Source of the DNA: Fusobacterium_C sp036516095
GTDB lineage: Bacteria > Fusobacteriota > Fusobacteriia > Fusobacteriales > Fusobacteriaceae
Reading direction: 5' to 3'
NCBI RefSeq assembly: GCF_036516095.1
Contig: NZ_DATBUM010000181.1
Location: forward strand, 1 to 13,711
DNA: 13,711 bases
The notes below the pieces were generated by a model. It searched no databases, had not been told where the DNA came from, and saw only the letters and a program-made list of their open reading frames with translations. Of the stretch, positions 1-6,735 are shown piece after piece. Position 1 is the first letter of the stretch, and each line of letters opens with the position of its first letter. A program made the translations under genes and the position numbers.

Positions 1-86
1 TAGACTCCCATTTCTCTGACACGTCTGGCAATCAATTGATTATATTGAGATCCGAAATCCAATATGACAATGCTACATTCTTTCAT
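1..86 (-). CDS. guaA: GMP synthase (glutamine-hydrolysing), N-terminal fragment
   Basis: This is the first 28 codons of a gene that runs off the left edge. The translation begins MKECSIVILDFGSQYNQLIA and continues RRVREMGV, which is the characteristic opening of the class I glutamine amidotransferase domain of GuaA (ILDFGSQYxQLIARRVRExGVY in many bacteria). GuaA converts XMP to GMP in the cytoplasm using glutamine and ATP. The start at 86 is chosen because a GGAG Shine-Dalgarno sits 7 nt upstream. The alternative ATG at 90 is in another frame and hits a stop after five codons. A good promoter lies at 136-164, so the gene is probably transcribed on its own rather than with creD upstream. Only the N-terminus is visible, so integrity of the rest cannot be judged. 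Confidence 0.93.
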   Translation of the reverse strand, partial: MKECSIVILDFGSQYNQLIARRVREMGV

Positions 87-114
87 TCATTTTCTCCTTA
101 TTTTCTTAATCTGT

Positions 115-137
115 ATATTCTAAACTTTATAGAATAT
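115..137. repeat. Perfect 8-bp inverted repeat in the guaA promoter
   Basis: ATATTCTA - 7 bp - TAGAATAT, a perfect dyad. It overlaps the last bases of the predicted -10 box and covers the expected transcription start of guaA. That position suits a repressor operator or a short hairpin at the 5' end of the mRNA. Only the symmetry is seen; function is inferred. Confidence 0.45.
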
Positions 138-164
138 TATATCCATTTTTTCAGAAAAAAGCAA
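136..164 (-). promoter_or_regulatory. Predicted sigma-70 promoter of guaA
   Basis: Read on the minus strand, TTGCTT (159-164) is followed after exactly 17 bp by a perfect TATAAT (136-141). The start point would fall near 129, giving a leader of about 43 nt before the guaA ATG at 86. The spacer contains TGAAAAAATG directly before the -10, a feature repeated at other promoters in this window. Confidence 0.7.
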
Positions 165-235
165 GATTGAAATCCTTCTAAATTACTTGAATTTTGCTCT
201 TTATTCTCCAGAGAGATACTTTTCCTTATTTTTTA

Positions 236-1591
236 CTATTCCTCTTCTTGAAAATAAATATCCAACCTTCTGGTTAAGTACATAATCACATACAAAACTC
301 CTAAAATTAAAATCGTTCCTGTTAGGAGAGCATATTGTTCCATTCGTAAAATAGAGAATAAAACGGCATAAACTCCTGTCAAAAATACAAACATTCCCAA
401 AGCGAATTTCTTATTTTGTGTCAAACTCATCATATACAGAGAATTCGGTACAATAATTGCCAAAGAAGAGAGCAAATAAGAAATTCCGAAAGGAAAATGT
501 TCCGACAAAGACAATAACAACAAATAAAAGAGAACCAAAGAAATTCCCACCACTCCGTATTGAATATAATGAGTAAACTGTCTGCTTGCCACCTCAAAAA
601 TATACACAATGATAATACTTAACATAATGAATAAAATTCCATATTTACAAGCTCTTGCCACCTGTGTATAATTGGTAACAGGGTTAAACAACTCCACTTG
701 AATAGTGTTGGAATCTTCCTCTTCATAAACACCATATCTCTCAAAATCCTTTTCCTCTCGTTCCCAAACAGGGTCAAAATAATTCGTTGCATCGGATACT
801 GAAATTCTTTGAGGATAATTTCGCACCAAATGTGTTACTTCCCATTTTCCTTGGAAACCCTCTTTTGAAATCTCTTTGGAAGCCGGAAGAATCCCTGTAA
901 AGCTGGGGGAAGTCCAAGGGGAAGAAATTTCCACAGTATTTTTTTCTCCTAGAGGTAACATAGATATTTTTTTACTTCCTCGAAAATCAATATCCATACT
1001 AAAAGGAATACTTTCCTTTCCTTCCAAATCTTCTTGAGAAAGTAAAACGGAAATTCCTCTGGAAAGCACAGGTTCCGCTCTTGTTCCGGCTTCCAAATTT
1101 TCATAATTCTTTGTCCCAAGTTGATATTGATTTACTTTTAAAATTGCTTTTGTATCAGATAAGCTGAAAGAAAGATATATCTTCACATTCGGATCGTTAG
1201 GAATTTCAATTTTATCAAAATACCCCTGAATTTTCGCATTGGCATTATATACCATGGAACGATAGATTCCCCTTTTTCGTTCTTCATGATTAAGAGTAAT
1301 TTTTGCATCCAATGTATCCGGTAATATTATCATTTTCCTCTGTTCTTCATCTTTTTTCCCCGATTTGGGATATACGATAGTTAAAAAGGGGGCTGCAATT
1401 TTTTGTTCTCTTCCCCATTCATTTCCAATATTCATGGAAGTTTCTTCATACAAATTTCCTCTTTCTCGAATAAGATCTCCTACCATATATAAAGGGATTT
1501 GCAATAATAGTATCATAATGAATAAGGTAAACACCTTTGTCAACAAAGGATTTTTTAATAATTTATTTGATTTCATCTCAGAATTTTGCAT
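236..1591 (-). CDS. creD: CreD-family inner-membrane protein
   Basis: The product is 451 aa, close to the roughly 450 aa of E. coli CreD. It has the family layout: a short cytoplasmic N-terminus, one membrane segment (about residues 18-38), a long extracytoplasmic domain (about 40-310), then a cluster of about five membrane helices from residue 317 to 440. Family-like stretches include the ERGNLYEE region after the first helix, AAPFLTIVYP at about 66-75, and FNPVTNYTQVARACKYGILF just before the C-terminal helices. In enterobacteria creD is controlled by CreBC and affects envelope integrity and colicin tolerance, but the biochemical role is unknown. The start is supported by AAAGGAG about 6 nt upstream. 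It lies 15 bp downstream of the VWA lipoprotein gene, so the two are probably co-transcribed. No convincing terminator was found between its stop and guaA. Family assignment is firm; function is not. Confidence 0.88.
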   Translation of the reverse strand: MQNSEMKSNKLLKNPLLTKVFTLFIMILLLQIPLYMVGDLIRERGNLYEETSMNIGNEWGREQKIAAPFLTIVYPKSGKKDEEQRKMIILPDTLDAKITLNHEERKRGIYRSMVYNANAKIQGYFDKIEIPNDPNVKIYLSFSLSDTKAILKVNQYQLGTKNYENLEAGTRAEPVLSRGISVLLSQEDLEGKESIPFSMDIDFRGSKKISMLPLGEKNTVEISSPWTSPSFTGILPASKEISKEGFQGKWEVTHLVRNYPQRISVSDATNYFDPVWEREEKDFERYGVYEEEDSNTIQVELFNPVTNYTQVARACKYGILFIMLSIIIVYIFEVASRQFTHYIQYGVVGISLVLFYLLLLSLSEHFPFGISYLLSSLAIIVPNSLYMMSLTQNKKFALGMFVFLTGVYAVLFSILRMEQYALLTGTILILGVLYVIMYLTRRLDIYFQEEE

Positions 1592-1606
1592 GTAATCTCC
1601 TTTATT

Positions 1607-2320
1607 CTATTTTCTGTTTTTATAATCTTCCTCTATCTCTTGTTTCCAATTTCCTTTCAATTCTTGTCCTGCTCTCATTTGTAAAACCGCTTCTCCCAAT
1701 ACTTTGTAATTCTTTTGAGTTCCTAGAGAATCAGCATGATAATTGACTGCTTTTTCTTTTTCAATTCCAAAGCTTTCTGCTGTTTTGATAGCATCGATAT
1801 TTGCTCCTAAAAATAGAAATTCCCATTTTTTTTCTTTTTTCTGTGTTTCAATCAAATCTTTGACTTTTTTAGCTGTAAATTCCTGACTTGCATTCTCCAT
1901 TCCATCAGTTGTAATAATGAATAAAGTTTGATCCACTTTTTTTTCAGAAGTCATTTGCTCTCTGTTCATATCTACAATGGTTTTTCCAATGGCATCGTAA
2001 AGAGCGGTACTCCCTCGTACAAAATATTCTTTTTCTGTCATATTCGAAAGTTCTTCAATAGGCTTATGATGATACAACATTTCATATTTATCATCGAATA
2101 AAACTGTGGTTACAAAAACTTCTCCCTTTTCTTCCTTTTGTTTTTTCAACATGGAGTTATAGCCTCCAATGGTATCTTGTTCTAAACCAGACATGGAACC
2201 GCTTCTGTCTAAAATAAACACCAATTCCATACTTTGATTCTTTTTTTCTTTTCCAACATTGACATTTGCACAAGCAACCAAAGAAAATAACACCAAAATT
2301 CCCGTTATTATTTTTTTCAT
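1607..2320 (-). CDS. von Willebrand factor A domain lipoprotein
   Basis: This is a 237-aa exported protein. The N-terminus MKKIITGILVLFSLVACAN is a signal peptide with an LVAC lipobox, so it should be lipidated on Cys17 and membrane anchored. One VWA domain fills the rest. The metal-dependent adhesion site is intact: DRSGSMSG (DxSxS, near residues 38-42), a Thr in STALYD (about 104-109) and TTDG (about 137-140). This predicts divalent-metal-dependent binding of a partner protein or ligand, which is not identified. Two ATGs occur in tandem (2323 and 2320). AGGAGG is only 2 nt from the first and 5 nt from the second, so I place the start at 2320; the protein is one residue longer otherwise. creD follows after 15 bp, suggesting an envelope-related unit. 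No named gene is assigned. Confidence 0.85.
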   Translation of the reverse strand: MKKIITGILVLFSLVACANVNVGKEKKNQSMELVFILDRSGSMSGLEQDTIGGYNSMLKKQKEEKGEVFVTTVLFDDKYEMLYHHKPIEELSNMTEKEYFVRGSTALYDAIGKTIVDMNREQMTSEKKVDQTLFIITTDGMENASQEFTAKKVKDLIETQKKEKKWEFLFLGANIDAIKTAESFGIEKEKAVNYHADSLGTQKNYKVLGEAVLQMRAGQELKGNWKQEIEEDYKNRK

Positions 2321-2407
2321 CATAACCTCCTATCTTCATTCCGACTCTTACCTAAGCATAAAACCATAATTGTAGTATTGTCAGAGAAAATCCCTTTCTC
2401 TTCTTTT

Positions 2408-2436
2408 CTTATAATATTTTTTACTCTAAATGACTA
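2408..2436 (-). promoter_or_regulatory. Candidate promoter of the VWA-creD unit
   Basis: On the minus strand TAGTCA (2431-2436, 4/6 to consensus) is 17 bp from TATAAG (2408-2413, 5/6), with an A-tract just before the -10. It would give a leader of about 80 nt. A second weak candidate, CTGACA (2379-2384) with TATGCT (2355-2360), lies nearer the gene. The 2324-2474 region holds nothing else that I can recognise. Confidence 0.4.
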
Positions 2437-2474
2437 TTATAAATATTCTATTCCATTCTTCTAGAAAAGTAAAG

Positions 2475-2507
2475 AAAAAAGAAAGGCACAGTTTCCTATG
2501 CCTTTCT
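2475..2507 (-). terminator. Intrinsic terminator after eno
   Basis: On the minus strand AGAAAGGCA and TGCCTTTCT form a perfect 9-bp stem around a 10-nt loop, followed at once by a T-run (2475-2479). It lies 39 bp past the enolase stop codon and closes the pyk-eno transcript before the VWA gene promoter. Confidence 0.88.
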
Positions 2508-2546
2508 AAAAGAGTATGAGTGTATATGATATCTTGTTTCCTGTTT

Positions 2547-3854
2547 CTATTTTCTGTCAATATTGTAGAATACTTTCATTCCCCGATATTGAGCCATGTC
2601 TCCTAATTCTTGCTCAATTCTCAACAATTGATTGTATTTCGCCATTCTATCTGTTCTGGAAGTGGAACCAGTTTTAATTTGTCCTGCATTCGTCGCTACA
2701 GCAATATCGGCAATCGTAGCATCTTCCGTTTCTCCGGAACGATGAGAAATAACTGCTGTCATTCCCGCTCTTTTTGCCATTTCAATCGCATCCAAAGTTT
2801 CTGTTAAAGTCCCGATTTGATTTAATTTAATCAAAATAGAATTCCCCGCTTTAAATTCAATTCCCTTTTGTAATCTTTCTGTATTGGTTACAAATAAGTC
2901 ATCTCCAACCAATTGCACTTTTTCTCCAAGAACTTCTGTTAATTTTTGCCAACCTGCCCAGTCATCTTCCGCCAATCCGTCTTCAATGGATACGATAGGA
3001 TATTTTTCTACTAAAGATTGATACCATGCTACCATCTCATCCGTTGTTCTTACGACTCCGCCTTCTCTTTCAAAGTGATAGGTATATGTTCCATTATCTT
3101 CTTTTGCAAATTCGGAAGAAGCGGCATCCATAGCGAAAGTAATATCTTTTCCCAATTCATATCCGGCTGCTTTGACCGCTTCGGAGATTAAATCCAAAGC
3201 TCCTTCCGTCCCTTGAATTTTTGCAGGAGCATATCCTCCTTCATTTCCCACATTAGTAGAATCTCCATTGGCTTTCAATAATTTTCCTAAATGATGGAAT
3301 ACTTCACATCCCATTTGCATTGCTTCTGCAAATGTTTTGGCTCCTACCGGTTGAATCATAAATTCTTGAACGTCAACAGCTGAATCCGCATGAGATCCTC
3401 CATTTAAAATGTTCATCATAGGAAGAGGCAATTCTTTCGCATTGACTCCTCCTAAATATTTATATAAAGGTTGCCCCAAAGCTTCCGCTGCCGCCTTTGC
3501 CACTGCCAAAGAAACTCCTAAAATCGCATTTGCTCCCAATCGTCCTTTGTTTTGAGTTCCGTCTAATGCAATCATCGCTTTATCCACTGCAACTTGATCC
3601 AAAGCATTCATCCCTACCAAACATTCTTTGATTTCTGTATTTACATTTTGAACTGCTTTTAACACTCCTTTTCCCAAATATCTTGCTTTATCTCCATCTC
3701 TTAATTCCACTGCCTCATGAGATCCTGTAGATGCCCCCGACGGAACGGCAGCTCTTCCTTTTGCTCCACATTCCAACACAACATCCACTTCTACAGTTGG
3801 GTTCCCTCGAGAATCTAAAATTTCTCTTGCTACGACATTATAAATTCTTGTCAT
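2547..3854 (-). CDS. eno: Enolase (2-phosphoglycerate dehydratase)
   Basis: Enolase interconverts 2-phosphoglycerate and phosphoenolpyruvate in the cytoplasm. At 435 aa it matches the usual length of about 430. Visible signatures are REILDSRGNPTVE (10-22), PSGASTG (38-44), NGGSHAD (151-157), VQEFMIQPVGAK (162-173), SIEDGL (289-294), GDDLFVTN (317-324), ILIKLNQIG (340-348), SHRSGETED (370-378) and IKTGS (393-397). By alignment from memory to E. coli enolase, Glu164, Glu205, Lys343, His371 and Lys394 are active-site residues. Asp243, Glu291 and Asp318 are the metal ligands. The residue before Glu205 is Asn (VGNEGGYAP) where most enolases have Asp. AGGAGG lies 7 nt before the ATG. The gene starts 33 bp after the pyk stop, with no promoter or terminator apparent between, so the two are probably one operon. 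Confidence 0.97.
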   Translation of the reverse strand: MTRIYNVVAREILDSRGNPTVEVDVVLECGAKGRAAVPSGASTGSHEAVELRDGDKARYLGKGVLKAVQNVNTEIKECLVGMNALDQVAVDKAMIALDGTQNKGRLGANAILGVSLAVAKAAAEALGQPLYKYLGGVNAKELPLPMMNILNGGSHADSAVDVQEFMIQPVGAKTFAEAMQMGCEVFHHLGKLLKANGDSTNVGNEGGYAPAKIQGTEGALDLISEAVKAAGYELGKDITFAMDAASSEFAKEDNGTYTYHFEREGGVVRTTDEMVAWYQSLVEKYPIVSIEDGLAEDDWAGWQKLTEVLGEKVQLVGDDLFVTNTERLQKGIEFKAGNSILIKLNQIGTLTETLDAIEMAKRAGMTAVISHRSGETEDATIADIAVATNAGQIKTGSTSRTDRMAKYNQLLRIEQELGDMAQYRGMKVFYNIDRK

Positions 3855-3887
3855 TCGTATTCCTCCTTGATTCTTTTCCTAACATAA

Positions 3888-5306
3888 TTATTTAATATGA
3901 ATTACCTTTACTGAGTTTGTCGTTCCATTGATATACACTTGTTCCCCACAAGTTGCAATGATCACATCTCCCGCTGCTGCCAATCCTAATTCTCGCACTG
4001 CTTTTTCCGCCAAAGCATAAAACTCATCCAAAGAAGTTGCCGTTCCGTCGACATAGGAAGTTACTCCTCTTGTTAGCACCAATTGATTTGCTGTTTTTTC
4101 ATTATTGGTAATCGCTAAAATATCTGCGGATGGAAAATATCTTCTCATATCTCTCGCAGCTCTTCCGGAAGCAGTTGCTACTACAATCACTTTTGCTCCA
4201 ATCATTTCCGCCACATCCGCAGTTCCTTTTGCTACTGCCGTTGTCACTGTAATTTCTCCTACTTCTAAATGAGCATCTTCTACCGGTAAAATTAAGGGAT
4301 CTGTTTTTTCTGCAATTCTTTTCATCACAGTCACGGCTTCTATCGGATATTTTCCCTTTGCCGTTTCTCCTGAAAGCATAACGGCATCCGTTCCGTCAAT
4401 AATCGCATTGGCAACATCATTTGCTTCTGCTCTTGTAGGTCGAGGATTTTTAATCATAGAATCCAACATTTGTGTTGCTGTAATGACGATTTTTCCAACC
4501 GCATTACACCTTTGAATCATCATTTTTTGAGCAAATGGAACTTCTTCTACCGGAATTTCCACTCCTAAATCTCCTCTTGCCACCATAATTCCGTCAGAAG
4601 CTTCTAAAATTTCTTCAAAGTTATCCAAGCCTTCTTGATTTTCAATTTTAGAAATAATTTGAATACCTGTCCCTCCGTTTTCTTCCAACACTTTTCTGAC
4701 CGCTCTCACATCATCCGCTTTTCGAATAAAGGACGCTGCAATGAAATCAACACCTTGCTCACAACCGAATTTTAAATCTTGGATATCTTTTTCCGCCAAA
4801 GCTGGTAAATTCACCTTTACATTCGGCAAATTAATTCCTTTATTTTCTCCTAAATCTCCCGAATTTTCAGCGATACACTCCACTTCATTTCCGGAAATTT
4901 TCGTCACTCTCATGGATAACAAACCGTCATCCACCAGAACAATATCTCCAACTTTTAAATCTTTCGGAAACCCTTCATAGGTCACAGCTACTTTATTTTG
5001 ATTTCCAATCACGGATCTATCTGTAGTAAAGGTAAAAGCTTGTCCGGCTGTAATGCTGACATCCTTTCCCCCCTCTAATTTTATAGTCCGAATCTCAGGT
5101 CCTTTTGTATCTAATAATAGAGCAGCTCGAATGCCCGTTTCTTTCATAGCTTCTCTAAAATTTACAATTCTTGCTCCATGTTCTGCATAATCTCCATGTG
5201 AAAAATTCAATCTCATTACGTTCATTCCACTTTGTAATAAAGATTTCAACGTTTCTTTTGCTTCTGTTTTTGGTCCGATAGTACATACAATTTTCGTTTT
5301 TTTCAA
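3888..5306 (-). CDS. pyk: Pyruvate kinase (TTG start)
   Basis: Pyruvate kinase transfers phosphate from PEP to ADP, giving pyruvate and ATP. The 472-aa product has the size of E. coli PykF and lacks the extra C-terminal PEP-utiliser domain found in many Firmicutes. The barrel begins KKTKIVCTIGP, with Arg32 in MRLNFSHG, then LLLDTKGPEIRT (63-74). The B domain spans about 75-170. The active-site signature ISKIENQEG (218-226) carries Lys220 and Glu222. MVARGDLGVEIP (241-252) supplies the metal-binding Asp246, followed by PTRAEANDVANAI and SGETAKGKYP. The start is TTG: an in-frame TAA lies a few codons upstream, no ATG fits, and the family N-terminus begins exactly here. AGGAGGGG lies about 10 nt upstream, directly abutting a small hairpin. 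eno follows. Confidence 0.97.
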   Translation of the reverse strand: MKKTKIVCTIGPKTEAKETLKSLLQSGMNVMRLNFSHGDYAEHGARIVNFREAMKETGIRAALLLDTKGPEIRTIKLEGGKDVSITAGQAFTFTTDRSVIGNQNKVAVTYEGFPKDLKVGDIVLVDDGLLSMRVTKISGNEVECIAENSGDLGENKGINLPNVKVNLPALAEKDIQDLKFGCEQGVDFIAASFIRKADDVRAVRKVLEENGGTGIQIISKIENQEGLDNFEEILEASDGIMVARGDLGVEIPVEEVPFAQKMMIQRCNAVGKIVITATQMLDSMIKNPRPTRAEANDVANAIIDGTDAVMLSGETAKGKYPIEAVTVMKRIAEKTDPLILPVEDAHLEVGEITVTTAVAKGTADVAEMIGAKVIVVATASGRAARDMRRYFPSADILAITNNEKTANQLVLTRGVTSYVDGTATSLDEFYALAEKAVRELGLAAAGDVIIATCGEQVYINGTTNSVKVIHIK

Positions 5307-5322
5307 AGAACTTTCCCCTCCT

Positions 5323-5343
5323 ATAACTTCCCTCTTAAGTTAT
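5323..5343 (-). promoter_or_regulatory. Leader hairpin abutting the pyk ribosome binding site
   Basis: On the minus strand ATAACTT - aagaggg - AAGTTAT is a perfect 7-bp inverted repeat whose 3' arm ends at 5323. The Shine-Dalgarno AGGAGG begins at the next base (5322). The loop base run AAGAGG is complementary to CCTCTT further upstream (5369-5374), so two leader folds could compete. Structure is seen; a regulatory role is inferred. Confidence 0.4.
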
Positions 5344-5391
5344 TTTTTCTTACGATATATCTTATACCAAGAGGCTCCTTTTTTCAAATAA

Positions 5392-5397
5392 ATTATA
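5392..5397 (-). promoter_or_regulatory. Candidate -10 box for pyk-eno
   Basis: A perfect TATAAT on the minus strand is preceded by TGAAAAAATGCTC, closely resembling the sequence before the guaA -10. No good -35 lies at 16-18 bp. An alternative is TTGAAA with TATAAG 15 bp further on. The start would leave a leader of about 80 nt containing the hairpin at 5323-5343. Confidence 0.38.
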
Positions 5398-5439
5398 GAG
5401 CATTTTTTCATCTTTTTTGTTCAGAAATTTGCTTTCCTT

Positions 5440-5901
5440 CTACTTCGCTCGCACCTTAAAAATTACTTTTTCAATCGGAGTGACTTCTTCTTCCACTTTC
5501 ATCAAAGCTAAATGAACTTCTTCCGGAAAAAGCATTAAAAATTCTCCCTCTTTGATACAAAGTTTTCCCTCTGCTTTCCCGGAATACAATCCATAATCAT
5601 TTTCTTGATCGTAGGCTTTTACTTCCTTTCCTGTTTCCATTGGAAAAAAAGCAATATTTTCTCTTCCTTGTAAAGGAATATGAATGTCTATGTAAGTTCT
5701 GTGGTATTCATAATCCATGCCTTCTACATTTTTAGCCATAGCTCCTTCCGGACAATTGTAATAAATATCTTCTCCTGACACTATATTTTTTCCATATTTT
5801 GCTTTATGATAATTTCCCGTCATAATATATCGAATCGCCTGATCCAAATATTCTGAGATTCCTAAATATCGACCTATATTTTCTATTTTATCGTATATCA
5901 T
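5440..5901 (-). CDS. nanQ: YhcH/YjgK/YiaL family protein, probable sialate anomerase NanQ
   Basis: A 153-aa protein of the YhcH/YjgK/YiaL (DUF386) cupin-like family, matching E. coli YhcH (about 154 aa). The diagnostic blocks are the EYHRTYIDIHIPLQGRE segment (about 65-81), where E. coli has ELHEQYIDIQLLLNGEE, then ENDYGLY (100-106) and FPEEVHLALMK (125-135), and a basic C-terminus KVIFKVRAK. Glu65, His67, Asp72 and His130 are candidates for the metal or catalytic site. E. coli YhcH/NanQ accelerates anomer exchange of N-acetylneuraminate in the cytoplasm, delivering the form used by NanA. Absence of a signal peptide fits the cytosol. AGGAGG lies 4 nt before the ATG. It is the last gene of the sialate locus but follows a 146-bp gap containing its own promoter. 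No clear terminator was found between it and pyk. Confidence 0.86.
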   Translation of the reverse strand: MIYDKIENIGRYLGISEYLDQAIRYIMTGNYHKAKYGKNIVSGEDIYYNCPEGAMAKNVEGMDYEYHRTYIDIHIPLQGRENIAFFPMETGKEVKAYDQENDYGLYSGKAEGKLCIKEGEFLMLFPEEVHLALMKVEEEVTPIEKVIFKVRAK

Positions 5902-5965
5902 GTTTCCTCCTACATTTCTCCCTTTTGTTATTATATCATTTTTTTGGTTTCATGACCAGTTTGAA

Positions 5966-5994
5966 ATTATCCTGTAAAATACATTTCATGTTAA
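5966..5994 (-). promoter_or_regulatory. Predicted promoter of yhcH/nanQ
   Basis: On the minus strand TTAACA (5989-5994, 5/6) is followed after exactly 17 bp by GATAAT (5966-5971, 5/6). It lies between nanE and yhcH, so yhcH can be transcribed independently of the upstream operon. The spacer contains one copy of the 14-bp repeat described at 5973-6020. Confidence 0.65.
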
Positions 5995-6020
5995 AATAGG
6001 AGAAAGTGTAAAGTACATTT
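5973..6020. repeat. Two direct copies of TGTAAA(A/G)TACATTT at the yhcH promoter
   Basis: Copy one is at 5973-5986, filling the -35/-10 spacer. Copy two is at 6007-6020, upstream of the -35. They differ at one of 14 bases and start 34 bp apart, about three helical turns. Each core, TGTA-AA(A/G)-TACA, is itself a dyad. This is the arrangement of a paired operator; the binding protein is unknown. Confidence 0.5.
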
Positions 6021-6025
6021 TCTCC
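5999..6025. terminator. 12-bp hairpin between nanE and yhcH: terminator or operator
   Basis: GGAGAAAGTGTA - aag - TACATTTTCTCC (plus strand) is a 12-bp stem with one G-T pair. On the minus strand, the transcribed one, that pair becomes an A-C mismatch. The stem is followed by TATTTT, a weak T-tract, 23 bp after the nanE stop. It could partly terminate the nanE transcript, or be a protein-binding dyad, since it overlaps the second 14-bp repeat. Confidence 0.4.
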
Positions 6026-6047
6026 CATAAAAACTGTATTCTTCTTT

Positions 6048-6725
6048 CTATTTGCTCATTTCATCCACAAATTTCTTGGTAATGTGCTGGGGTCTGGTAA
6101 TGGCTCCTCCCACTACAACTGCAAATGCCCCTAAGTCCAAAGCCTTTTTTGCTTTTTCTGGAGTATCCAAGTTCCCCTCTCCAATCACAGGAAGAGAAAC
6201 CGCTTGAATGACTTTTTCCAATTCCACCAAAGGTAAATTCTCCTTTGTGTATTCGGTATAACCAACCAAAGTCGTTCCCACAAAATCGAAACCTAACCTT
6301 TCCGCTTCCACAGCTTCTTCCACACAGGAAATATCTGCCATGAACAATTGATTCGGATATGTTTCTTTGGCTTCTTTCATAAGACGTTCCAAGCTGTTTC
6401 CGTCAGGTCGTTCTCGTTTGGTTCCGTCAATTGCAATAATATCGACTCCTTCTGCCACCAGAGCTGATATTTCTTTCATCGTTGGAGTAATATAGACAGG
6501 ATTTTCTCCATAGACTTCTTTGATAATTCCAATGATAGGCAAATTGACTGTTTGTTTAATTTCATGAATATCAGAAACAGTGTTGGCTCGAATTCCGGAG
6601 GCTCCCCCTACATAAGCCGCGTATGCCATTCTTGACATAATGTAAGAACTATGTAAAGGCTCTTCCGGCAAGGCTTGACAGGAAACAATCAATTTTCCTC
6701 GCAAGGCTTCTATTCTTTCTTTCAT
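6048..6725 (-). CDS. nanE: N-acetylmannosamine-6-phosphate 2-epimerase
   Basis: NanE converts ManNAc-6-P to GlcNAc-6-P, the fourth step of sialate breakdown, in the cytoplasm. The 225-aa length is typical and the fold is a TIM barrel. Family motifs are KLIVSCQALPEEPLHS (11-26), GGASGIRAN (40-48), PIIGIIKE (63-70), ITPT (79-82), DIIAIDGTKRERPDG (95-109), GTTLVGYT (150-157), PVIGEGNL (179-186) and AVVVGGAITRP. Lys69 and Glu183 correspond, with an offset of three, to the catalytic Lys66 and Glu180 reported for Clostridium perfringens NanE. It starts 10 bp after the nanA stop. That stop codon TAG is part of the nanE Shine-Dalgarno TAGGAG, 7 nt from the ATG. It is probably the last gene of the main nan transcript. 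Confidence 0.96.
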   Translation of the reverse strand: MKERIEALRGKLIVSCQALPEEPLHSSYIMSRMAYAAYVGGASGIRANTVSDIHEIKQTVNLPIIGIIKEVYGENPVYITPTMKEISALVAEGVDIIAIDGTKRERPDGNSLERLMKEAKETYPNQLFMADISCVEEAVEAERLGFDFVGTTLVGYTEYTKENLPLVELEKVIQAVSLPVIGEGNLDTPEKAKKALDLGAFAVVVGGAITRPQHITKKFVDEMSK

Positions 6726-6735
6726 CTTCGTTCTC

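Noticed and set aside
142..235. Terminator after creD
   Set aside because: Only 4-bp or broken stems are present (for example near 200-215, and AAGGATT/AATCTT near 164-178), too weak to call.
1365..1746. Two plus-strand open frames over the creD start and the end of the VWA gene
   Set aside because: They are antisense to clear coding sequence, have low-complexity composition and lack supporting ribosome sites.
5323..5348. Plus-strand intrinsic terminator (ATAACTT hairpin followed by a T-run)
   Set aside because: On the plus strand it resembles a terminator, but no plus-strand gene or promoter feeds it. The minus-strand leader explanation is better placed.
5398..5439. Terminator after yhcH
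   Set aside because: I looked for a stem with a T-run between the yhcH stop and the pyk promoter and found none, so read-through into pyk-eno cannot be excluded.
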